Assembly: GCA_013398275.1 (NCBI GenBank)
Contig: VZSE01005023.1
Span: 372,001 to 436,000 of the forward strand
Direction: 5' to 3'
DNA: 64,000 nt
From: Promerops cafer
Lineage: Eukaryota > Chordata > Aves > Passeriformes > Nectariniidae
The position numbers were made by a program, and so were the translations under genes. Below the pieces are notes generated by a model that was not told the origin of the DNA, did not search any database, and worked only from the letters and a program-made list of their open reading frames with translations. Below are positions 23,517 to 33,700 of the stretch, in pieces; within the stretch, counting starts at the first letter, position 1; the number at the start of each line of letters is the position of its first letter.

Positions 23517-23711
23517 CTAGAGCACATGACACAGGATTGTATTCAGATGATTCTTGAATATCTCCAGTGAGGGAGACTCCACAACCTCTCTAGACAATCT
23601 GTTCCAGTGCTCGGTCACCATCCCAGTAAAGAAGTTCTTCCTCATATCCAGGTGGAACTTCCTGTGCATCAGTTTCTGCCCTTTGCCTCTTGTCCTATTG
23701 CTTGGAACCAC
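23517..23711 (-). pseudogene. CR1 ORF2 extreme C-terminus relic
   Basis: A 64-codon stretch with the hallmark final CR1 block: SNRTRGKGQKLMHRKFHLDM, then KNFFTGMVTEHWNRLSREVV and SPSLEIFKNHL. It lies just upstream (on the minus strand) of the 3' tail octamers, which is its normal place. It is in a different frame from the upstream blocks, so it is a relic. Confidence 0.9.
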
Positions 23712-24084
23712 TGAGAAGAGCCTGGTCCATCCTGTTGACCCCCTCCCTTCAGATACTGACAGATATGAATGAGGTCCCCTCCCAGTTGTCTCTTCTCAAG
23801 GCTGAACAGACTCACTTCCCCCAGCCTTTTCTCTTAAGAAAGATGCTCCTGTCCCCCACTCATCTTTGTTCTCCTCAGATGGACCCACTCCAGTACCTCC
23901 ATTTCTCCTTTGTACTGATAAGCCCAAACCTGGACACAGCACTCCAGATGTGGCCTCACCAGGGCAGGGTAGAGGGGCAGGATCACCTCCTTTGACTTTT
24001 GGCAATGCTCTTCCTAATGCACCCCAGGATACCATTAGCCTGCAAGGCCACAAGGACACTGCTGGCTCATGGACAGCTTGTTGT

Positions 24085-24288
24085 CTACCAGGACCCCAGG
24101 TCCTTCTCCTCAGAGCTACCTCCCAGCAGGTCAGTTCCTGGCCTGTACTGGTGTGTGGGGTTATTTTTCCCCAGGTACAGGGCCCTGCATTTGTCTTTGT
24201 TGAATTTCAAAAGGTTCTGCTCTGCCAATCCCTCCAGCCTGTCAAGGTCCCTGTGAAGGGCTGCACAGCACTCCAGGGCATTGGCCAC
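24085..24288 (-). pseudogene. CR1 reverse-transcriptase post-palm relic
   Basis: A 67-codon frame containing LDRLEGLAEQNLLKFNKDKC, ALYLGKNNPTHQYRPGTDLL and SSEEKDLGSW, the well-known segment directly after the catalytic FADD box in CR1 ORF2. The catalytic box itself lies at 24295-24318 and is mutated to FPDD. The frame breaks downstream near 24085. Confidence 0.9.
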
Positions 24289-24507
24289 TCCTCTCAGCTT
24301 CGTGTCATCAGGGAACTTGCTGAGGAGGCATCTACCTTTTCATCCAAGTAACTGATGAACAAGTTAAACAATTCTGGGCCCAATATTGAACCTTGGGGGA
24401 CACCACCAGTGACAGGCCTCCAACTAGACTCTGTGCCACTGATTACAACCCTCTGGTATCTGCCATTCAGCCAGTTCTCAATCTACCTCACCATCAACTC
24501 ACCCATT

Positions 24508-24765
24508 TCACACTTCCTGAGCTTGCCTATGGAAGGTGATGAGTTTGCCTATGGAAGGATGTTGTGAGAGACAGTGTTGAAAACCTTGATGAAGTTGAGG
24601 TAAACAATATCCCTTCTCTCCCCTCATCCAGGTAGTTGTTTCATTGTAGAAGATGATCAGGTTGGTCAAGCATGATTTACCTTTAGTGGTACTCTGCTGA
24701 CTTCTGATCACCTTCTTGTCTCCCATGCAGATAGACATGGCCTCCAGAATGAGGCACTCCATCAC
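24508..24765 (-). pseudogene. CR1 reverse-transcriptase fingers relic
   Basis: An 85-codon frame with MMECLILEAMSICMGDKKVI, KGKSCLTNLIIFYNETTTWM and a decayed continuation of the YLDFSKAFDTVSH block, now out of frame. The last part includes a 22-bp duplication (GCCTATGGAAGG at 24525 and 24547) absent from typical CR1 copies. The frame is broken and has no genuine start. Confidence 0.85.
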
Positions 24766-24956
24766 TTTTCTGGGGATTGAGGTGAGGCTGACTGGATGGT
24801 AGTTCCATGAGTCATCCTTTTTTGCCTCTTTTTCAAGACTGAGGTGATTTTTGCTTTCTCCCAGTCCTCAGACTGGCCTGATTGTGACTGGCCTCACCAC
24901 AGTGTCTGCCAGCTCTCTCAGTACTCATGAATGTATCCTATCAGGGCCCATGGTAC

Positions 24957-25010
24957 AGGCAAATCACATCAGTTAAATTTATCACAAGAACAACACATTC
25001 TTCATTTGTG
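24957..25010 (-). mobile_element. Resumption of the older CR1
   Basis: Right after the nested CR1 ends, the sequence AGGCAAATCACATCAGTT resembles the CR1 segment that normally follows the point where the older copy was interrupted at 23436. Joining the two restores a typical CR1 order. The match is short and fades by about 25010, so the older copy was itself 5'-truncated or is decayed here. Confidence 0.5.
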
Positions 25011-25263
25011 CCAGTAAAATCATATGTTCTACGGACAGTGCTGTATAAACTATCCATCCAATTACTGGGATCAAGGAAAGTTCTAATCATGCTTTTTTGA
25101 AATCTGCATCAAGTGGACATACACAGAGTATGGCAAGAGATACGATACAGCACACAGTAGTCAACAAACTGAGGCCAGGCTTTGAACTTTTGAATTAAAT
25201 TTTTGAATTATTTCACTTTGAATTTAAGAATTTAAGACAGCACAAGGGCATTTTGATAACTTC

Positions 25264-25297
25264 ACTTTGCCTAACTTTGCCTAAGCCACTTTGCCTA
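25264..25297 (+). repeat. Three copies of a 10-mer
   Basis: ACTTTGCCTA occurs three times; copies one and two are directly adjacent and the third is four bases further on. This is probably replication slippage. Confidence 0.9.
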
Positions 25298-26199
25298 AGT
25301 TCACAGACACAGCTAAATGTTTATCATTAGAGGGAAGGCATGCCAGTTTTGGGGATCCTGAAATAGCTCTGTTTCTGTTCCTGTTTATTCATTATTCAGA
25401 TCCCAAAACCCATTTTAGCAGAAAATTATTACCAAGTTGAAAAATCATTAAAGAGAACACCTAGCACTAGGAACTGGGACTGTCACCTGACTGTCTGAGG
25501 AGACACAAGTCCCTGGTTAAAATCAAAACCTCTTACACACTCATCTGTTCATATCTGAAATAATTAATATTCTCTGCATCCATGGATTGGTGACCATACT
25601 CATCAGGAGGAAGCACTAGCAAACTTCTTGATGAAGCCTAAAATGGTATGTACTTATATCTCATTTTAGACAAGCTTCTTGCTTTGAGTTTCCATTTAAG
25701 AACACGTGAGCTGGCAGCTATGGTTGTAGTAAAAACATTCAAACAAGTACAAAGAAATTCACTCATATAGAGATCCAGTTACATCCTTGCTTTAAACAAT
25801 CATATGGTTTCCAATAAACTCTAATTACTAAAAAACAGTGCAATAAGGCCAGGTACTATCTCTTACATTTCATTGACCTCTCAAGCCATTCAAGCATACT
25901 GAACTTGACTCACATGCTTAGGAGTCTAGTGTGAACTATAACATCATCTCCCTTACTTCTAATTTTTATTTGATGTGTCTTAAAATGAGACATAAAGACA
26001 AGAGCTGCTTTCAAGCCAGTAATTGTTTCTTGATGTTAGGCCCACTATCAAATTATCCTGAAACAGAAAACTTTGATGAGATTTAGCCAACTATTAAGGC
26101 TGTTAGTTGGAACATGAAATTGATTTATTTTTCCTATTACATTAACCTTCTCCTTTACATTCAATGGTTTCTTACACAGGGCAAAGTAAAAGCAACTGG

Positions 26200-26590
26200 A
26201 TATTTAAACATGGCAGAAATGAATATAAGACATCTTGTTATAAAGCCACATGTTACTGTAATAACAAGTTGACAATGACTTCTTAAGGATGTTCAGTGCT
26301 AGCAACAAAATGGAATATTTGTAACAGCGTCATAGTGGAAAATGAATTTGATGGCACTGAGAGTGAATGTAATCAGTAATAAGCAGGATTTATTTGAAAA
26401 CTTTATGAGATATATGACCTGCAATGCAGAGATATGTGAACAGAAAAGAAATGTTCTGGCGACTGTAAGGCAGGGCAGAATTAAATTAATTTGTTCTGCC
26501 CATTTATCTAAGGCTTTTATAATTAGATTGATGTATTAATATCAAGGAGGAAAGCTTCTATGTTGAATATGGAAGAATTTCCGTAACTAG
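26200..26590. promoter_or_regulatory. Candidate conserved regulatory block
   Basis: The stretch is non-repetitive, with dense AT cores of homeodomain type (AATTAAATTAATTT near 26479, ATAATTAGATTGATG near 26519, GTATTAATATC near 26534) between more mixed sequence. At 26473-26501, an 8-bp perfect inverted repeat (GGGCAGAA and TTCTGCCC) brackets the AATTAAATTAAT core. This resembles developmental enhancers in gene deserts. Conservation or activity cannot be judged here. Confidence 0.22.
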
Positions 26591-27145
26591 AGAAGAGAGC
26601 CAGTAACCCATTATTAACAGGGAATTATTTCATTAAAATAGAACGCTAATTTAAATACAAACTGCTTTTGCACAAAAAACCCTAAGAGCAGAATATGAAC
26701 AATAATTTCATACATACTAAAGCTGTAGGTATTTTGACAGGATAAAGCATCTGCTCCTCACCAGCAGAAATTGTATCTTGAATTTCAGCATAGGATCCAT
26801 ACAGCTGATGTCCTTGTATTTCTATCAGAAAGGTATCTCCACACAAATATGCAGATTCATGAATCCAAAATGTATTTACTGTTGATTGCTTATGTGTACA
26901 AAAGAGATCCTTGAAATGACAGCTCATCCACCTTCTATTTCTGTTTCCACAAACAACCTCTCAAAAACTCCACTAATCCAATAGTATAGGTCAAAACATA
27001 AAACTGCAGGTAAATTTCATTTTTTTAAGTACCTAGAGGGCCTTTTTTACCTCCTTAAGAAAAGTATCTGAGGGGAAATACTGCTTATGAACAAATGTGC
27101 TCTAACTTTTTGTCTTCAGTGGGAAGTTTGTATTCTATTACCAAC

Positions 27146-27737
27146 TGTCAAAGGTGGGGCAGTTATCTCCTATTAATTGGCCACCTGATAAAACCAGGTA
27201 GGGCAGTTTTCTTTATCTTTTCCACAACCAATCCTCCCTCAAGGAGGTATCTTCAGTCAATGGGCCATTGAGTCTCATTGTGAGATGCTCTGCCCAGGGG
27301 GAGGAGCCAGGAATTCCTACCTGTATATAATCTGGCACATGGAACACCTCAGAGAGCATTTTCCCACTGGATTCTCAGGGGAAAGACCAGGCCCATCTAC
27401 ACCACACTGGACCTTCAGAGGAAACCTACATTGTTCCACAGGATCACTGCTTCAACAGAACCACATCCAGGAGGACTGCAGCCACCATTTCATTGGACTG
27501 TTACCAACACCCTGACCAACAGGGTGTCAGGTTATATTCTGGCTCTGTCAGTGGTTTCTTTCCTTGTACTATAGAGTTTGTATTTTTAATGTTCCTAGGA
27601 AAGAACTGTTATTTCTATTCCCATATCTTTGCCTGAGTGCCTTAATTTCAAAATTCAGAGGGAGGGGGTTTACATTTTCCATTTCAATGGAGGCTCCTGC
27701 CTTCCTTAGCAGACACCTGTCATTTCAAACCAAAACA
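27146..27737 (+). mobile_element. Solo LTR, ERVL-type, passerine
   Basis: The stretch begins TGTCAAAGGTGGGGCAG and ends CAAACCAAAACA, the expected TG...CA ends. A TATA box (TATATAA, 27324-27330) follows a GGGGGAGGAGCC box. Downstream lies the characteristic run GTTATTTCTATTCCCATATC and a U5 with CTTAGCAGACACCTGTC, which I recognise from LTRs repeated many times in songbird genomes. No gag, pol or env sequence flanks it, so it is a solo LTR left by recombination. The flanking 5-mers (CCAAC and CTTCT) do not match, so the target-site duplication is lost or the ends are slightly misplaced. The short frames within it are not genes. Confidence 0.78.
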
Positions 27738-30700
27738 CTTCTGCATCTAGAGAGAGGAGACTCCAGTTTTGGGTAGACTAATGCAGGGGAGGTAGCTGCC
27801 CTAGTGATGGCAGGTGGACACATGTGGACATGTGTGTCCCAAGCTCCTCGGTGCCCTGCACCACTCACATGCACACACACAGACAGCCACAAAGGCACCA
27901 GCTCATGCTCTGAGCACCTTCTGCAGGTGAGGGCACTAGCAGCAGGGGCAGCTGTTAAACCAGATGAAGTGCTGGTCTCTGGGTGCCCTGGTGAGAAGGG
28001 GGACTTGCAGAGTTCTACACATCAGATAGAGGCCTCAAGCTTCCAGCTGGACCATGTTGCTCCATGATATCAGCAACACAGCAGCTAAAATACATTCACA
28101 AAAGGCATCTACTCCACCATCAGTCTATTCATGCAGAAGCTGAGTACCAAGAAGGAAAAGCACTCTATTTTACAGGAAAAGAGTTTTTTTCTCCTTTTCT
28201 CAAGCATCACTCAGAGACAGTGTTTCTAAGGTTTCTGAGTATGATGAAGGTTATTGGTACTCACTGTACCATTTGCAATTACCAAATGTCACTATTCAGA
28301 ATTTTTCCCATGTTCCATTTTCCTTGCTGCAGTCTATGATTAACACATGGTGTTTCCAGAGAATACCCAGCCTACACTTACTGTTTCGCTTTCATATTTT
28401 TCTTCTTGTTTATTTTGTTGTATTCCTGAAATTGCTTTGCTATTTGGGGACTTAGAAAAATTTGGTTTTATGAAGGTATTTTAAAAACAGCTTAGCTGGG
28501 CTTCCTGGGCCTCTGATATACAGAGTGAACTCAGACATAACGTGTTTTCCAGTGACTCGCTGCTGGTATTCCAGTGGTTATCTTAAAATACCAATAAGGT
28601 TGTGGGATCATGTCGACTTCCAACTGGGAAGTTGATCTGCCAGTAGGCTTGTGCTGGGAGCATGTGGCAGCACGTTTACCATCAGGGATATCATGCCATT
28701 CCTTAAAATAAGCTCCAAGGGATCTAAACTAATGCTGTAGTGTTTTGGGCGCCCTTAGCACACATCTTACACCATCAATGCTAATAGGTGGAGTGTCCCA
28801 TTTGTAAACCCATGACAGCACTCACATATAAGAAACAGACATTAAGGTGAGGAAAGAAGAAAAAGATCTCACTGACAGCAGCATGGCTTAGAATTTTGTC
28901 AGAGCTCTGAACCTAGGAAAAGCAGCATGAATGTTCAGTCACATTTTCAAACAATCTGCATTTGACCTTGTTTAACTTTGCATGAACGTTTGGAAAACAC
29001 ATAACACCATATTTTACTATTATCAATATTAATGTAAATCTAGTACTAAGTTTTTATGCTCAAATATTTATAGAAAGTGGATTTTATGTTTGTTTTCTAT
29101 AAACACTAGTATCAGAGTCCTGGTTGTTAACATTAGTGCTTCACTATTAAGAATGAGAAACAGCACTGTGTCTTAATGCAACCATCACAGTTAAAAAATA
29201 CAGACAATACTCCAAAAGAGATCTATAGAGCAAATGAATCATAGAATAACAAAACAAATCTACAGAAATAGTCAACTTATATGGGCTTTCTGTCAATGGA
29301 GTGAAAACCAAAATGTATCAGATTCAATTTAAGTATTAATTATTCAGCCAACTCTCGCAGACTTGTCTTTCAGCATTATTGTTTTTCATGTTAGACTATA
29401 CTAACTCACTTTGTGCAAGTTAGGAAGCATCTGATCTATTATTTTTATAAATTATTTGAACACAGGGATAGTGCTGAGGGCTTCTGCTCTTGTGCTACTA
29501 GAAATTAGTTAAGAAAAATACTTCTGCTGAGGCAGTAAAGAAAGTCAGCTAAATATGAGACGACAAGAACATTGTCTCCATTTTACTGAAGGAAACCTTT
29601 TAAAAATCAACCATTACCATGTTTTTAGATAGCATGGTGGTAGATCTAAAGATCTAACCAAGTCTCCTACTCCTTATTACTAATAAGGTGCATGTAGACA
29701 GATTCCATTTTCCTATGTATGTTTTACAGTAATTTTTAAGATCCATTTCATCTTTTCCACAGAAGCTTCTTGAAATCACAGGCATTGAATAAATTTCTTC
29801 AAATTTACATTGCTTCCTCTAGAGGTCACATTTTTTGAAACAATTGCCTCCATTTCATTCCAGTATCTATGAAGAATATTTGCCCTCACCTCTGCACCAG
29901 GCTGATTGCTGTACACCCTGATGGGGTTTCAGAGCTCCTTTCCAAAGTCAGGAGCATGCACAGGCAGGACACTTTTTTGGCTGTGGTCACACAGCTCTCT
30001 GAGCCCTGCTCATTAGAGTTGCACTGTCACCTTGTAACCAGATCCAGCTGATGCATTCCAGCTCCAAGAGAAGCACCAGTGGACCTGCAGAGGCTTCAGA
30101 AGAGTGATACAGAACAGCAAAACCAGCACTGAACAGGGAGAAGCAAGCTTGAATTAGAGTAGCCAAATCTGTATCCTCATTCATATTTGTCCTTCAAAAG
30201 CAAATTTTGGAGTAACTTCCATGTTGCCTCATCAGCAGCTTCATTGAGATTCCGTTACAAATTTCCCTTTGCACAGTGTTGTCACAGGTTAAAAACCATC
30301 ATCACATGATGTGTTGGCACAGTCACTTTATCTCAGCTAGATGGTTATGATTTTGGACAGTATTTCCCACAAGATGTTGCTTGTTCCATTTTTGCACTAC
30401 TCCCAAATCATGTTCAATTTGAACTTTAAAAAAAAAGGTTTATTTTTAAATCTTAACTTCATACTGATGGCAAAGCCTACATATTGAATGAAGGTTATTA
30501 AAATCTGACTATACAGCCTTGTAGACCCTTTATTGCTAAGACCATTCTTGTTAAGATTCAGGAAGAGGTGGTGACTGGCCCCCTGGATCTACTTGACTTT
30601 TACAGTATAGGACAGCATTTCTAACTGAAGAGGGGAGTTATTTTGGTAGCAGATCAGAATCCCAATTTACAGGGACCATGCTGCAGTCAAATGCCTTCTC

Positions 30701-33700
30701 ACGCTGGTGAATTCCATTGTGTTTGCATAGTGCTTATTTTTAGCTGCTGTCATTGAAGTTATTACTAGAGACAACATAGGTTCAAAATGTACCTTGCACT
30801 TCAGCAAAACTAAAAATTTCCTGGGATTCCCTGCACTAGGAGTTTTGCACTTCATTTCTTTCCAGGTATTAATGCATTCTCAAACAGTCATCCCCAATTA
30901 GTCCTGCTGATATCATATGCTTTGAAAAAGTCACACTTCTCATATCAAACTTCCACAGTGCCTGTATCTTTGTAAATTCTAGCTTTTTTTATGTGTAATG
31001 CAGTTCTCATTTAGGAGTTAATTTTATTTTAATGGTCTTCACATTTCTCAAATAAGCTTCCTAATTTTCACTCATAATTAGTATATTATCCAAGTAACAG
31101 ATCACTCTACTTAAAACTGTTATTATGCAGGCTGCTGAAATGCAGAAAGATTGGTAGCCATTGCTGAAAGCTGCCTGACAAGAACAAAAATAGGGAGTAG
31201 TGAATAATATGGAGATTCAATCAAATAAAAAGCATTAAACATTCATGGAGCAAATTGACCACTATTCAACCAATACCTTATTTATCTGCAATTAAATAAA
31301 GTGAGAATTAATCATTTTTCCATTGTGTCTGAAAACATATTTGGAGAGCCATAGCTGCTGCACCAGCTGCTCAGCTAGCAGTGTGGGAAGGTGAAATGAA
31401 GTTGCTGGGTGTGGCTGGAGGCAGCACTGACCTATACACGGGGCTGTGCTGTCCCTCAGGTGTGCTGTACAGGGTTAGGTACGTGCCATTTCCACCCAGG
31501 CTTATCAGGAAAGCATGAATTAAACCTCTCACCATCCCTTCCCCTCCCTTGCATGAGACTGCTACTCCCATGTATGTCCCTGAGGAGCAGTGGCTGCTGG
31601 GGCTGCTGTGGCCATCAGGGCACAGTGGCCCCTGGCCCCTGTGCTGTGACCTTCTTCACAGCTGCTGCCAGCCCTGCCAGCTCAGGGGAAAATTTTCCCT
31701 CCAATTCCAACCCCTTCACTGTGTCTTTGCTTGTGGACATGGTGCCCTTTTTTTCCATTTGTTTGTCCTCTGCAATCTTTTCAGGATTTCAGTGCTAAGC
31801 AGTGGCTGCTTTTATTCACAAAATGCATTAGTGGCTCTGTACAGATCAAAGTGGAAATGATTTTGTAGCAAATGACAGTCATGAGGGAGGCATAAGGAAT
31901 TATTTTTGGGAAATAACTGTTGTAAGGGAGTCACTTGGGCTGTTGCTCAAGTGTTTTTAGTACTCAGGAGCAGTCTGAGGTAAAAGCATTTCTTTGCTTT
32001 GGATGCAATACTGTAAGGGAAGTAAGAGCTACTGAATATATTAAAGCAGGTCATCTATCCTTCTCTCTCAATGTACTAACTACTGTGTTATACATGTCAA
32101 TTAATGTCATCAGTTCACATGAAGACTGATCTCCTACACCACTGAAGTCTTTGAGAGGAACATACATAACGTGTAAGGTTACATGCTATCTACTCCAGAT
32201 AGAAGACAAAGAAAGCATTGGGGTGGGCAGGGGAAGGGGGCCTTGGGGCAAGGGGCTGGTTGGGCAAGGAATGTCACAGAGAAGCACTTCCCACTGCCAA
32301 ACAGTGCTGCTGCTGAACCACACCAAATGCAAGCTCAGTATTGAATGTACCCCACATATTGGGATTTCCCACCCCTATGTTCCTCAGACCTTAGAAGTAC
32401 ACACATCTGCTCCCCAGCTGTTTTAAAGGAAGGCTGAGATATTCTGTGGTGCTTGCATGGAGGAACTGACTTCACAGGACACACAGAGCTTCAAAACTCC
32501 CTGTAAAGGCAGAGCCAAGAGCCACCCATGTTCTGAGTGAGGGTCATGCAGTGCTGGGGTCTGAGCTAACAGCTGGGCTGAGAGATGGCAAGGGGCATTT
32601 CCACCTTGCTGGCATGGGACCAGCCTTCAGATAACTCTGCTGTGGCACTTAAGCCTGGCAGGGAGAACCTTTTATCAAAGGGTACAGGTGTTGCCTCGAA
32701 GATAAATGGCTTTGAGAAGCAGGACTCTCCTTTGCAGTCAGCAGACATTAAGTGCTACTCTATAAGATGCTACTTCTTTCCATGGGTTGCATTTTGAAGC
32801 AAAATGTAAAAACAGTTTCCTCCTGAAATGGGTACCTGTTTGGTATTCCCTAAGCGACTGTGAAGTCCTTTTCACAGGAGATATTGCTCAGAAAAGATTT
32901 ATGAAATGTGGCAGGGCAACATCAAGGCCTTAGAACCATTAATTTAAAATGCCTTTCCCCTTCATCCTCCTGTGTAAATTGCTGAGCAATCATGATTTCT
33001 TCTTACCTTCTGCTCTTAGTGATACAGCTCGTGTCATGCCAGGATCACAGTTCCATGACATTAATTATACACAGCCAAGATACACTTTTTATTTTGTGCC
33101 CCAAATGGAAAATAGTGCAAAAGAGCACAGAAGACACTGGCTGTGCTTAGGGAATTTCATTTCAGCTCTGTACCTTTAAAAAAAAAAAGAAAAAAACCTA
33201 TGGCTTGAGAAATCTTTCATTTTGAATGTAGTAAAGGGGTCACTGCTACATTCAGAGCTGCTTACAGTGGAATGGCTTGAAATATAGAATAATAATATCA
33301 GGAGAAAATTTCTTGGGCCTGCTTACTTTTGTGTAAGTGAAGGTAGGTGACATGGCCAAGGTAACAATCTGACCCTAACCTACCCCCACCAGTGCAGTAA
33401 AATAGAACCATGTAAGTCAGATATAACAGAGCCAGAACATCAGGTCAGTGAGTCTGTTGCTTCGTAGTGACAACTTACATCATTTTAACTACAAATTTAT
33501 ATTTTCAGGTTTTACCTGTACAGCTGCAAAAATTATCACAATGCATTAGTCTAAATTAAATATGCTGTATAGAAAGAGACCTTTACAGGGCCAAATTCAG
33601 ACACTCACCGAGAGCAGGGTGGATGTGGCATGGAGAGCAGCTGACTATGCACACAGGCACAGGACTATGTATGCACTTCCTCACTCATGTAATGATCTCC

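Larger units (their letters stand above)
23437..24953 (-). mobile_element. Younger CR1 LINE nested in the older copy
   Basis: The element starts with three perfect copies of the tail octamer (TCACAGAA, 23437-23460), followed by the antisense CR1 3' end. Minus-strand translation then gives, from the 3' side, the C-terminal block at 23517-23711, post-palm sequence at 24085-24288, the catalytic box at 24295-24318 and the fingers/palm region at 24508-24765. It is 5'-truncated at about 24953, after TATCAGGGCCCATGG, inside the reverse-transcriptase domain. The catalytic box reads KFPDDTKL, so the alanine of FADD has become proline. Frames shift between blocks. Because it interrupts another CR1 in the same orientation, it inserted later than that copy. 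Confidence 0.92.
25011..27145. other. Unique AT-rich stretch, no gene seen
   Basis: No coding exon is recognised. A small direct repeat (ACTTTGCCTA at 25264, 25274 and 25288) lies near the left side. A non-repetitive, homeodomain-site-rich block at 26200-26590 is listed separately. Confidence 0.45.

Noticed and set aside
23866..24351. 161-codon plus-strand frame
   Set aside because: It is the antisense of the CR1 reverse-transcriptase region; a shadow of the LINE.
29235..29262. AATCATAGAATAACAAAAC resembling a CR1 tail
   Set aside because: The octamer-like start is not followed by the CR1 GGTTTGGGTTGGAAGG-type sequence; only about ten bases fit.
30847..30872. Strong acceptor TTCATTTCTTTCCAG joined to GTATTA as a recursive site
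   Set aside because: The donor half (GTATTA) is poor and no downstream donor was noticed.
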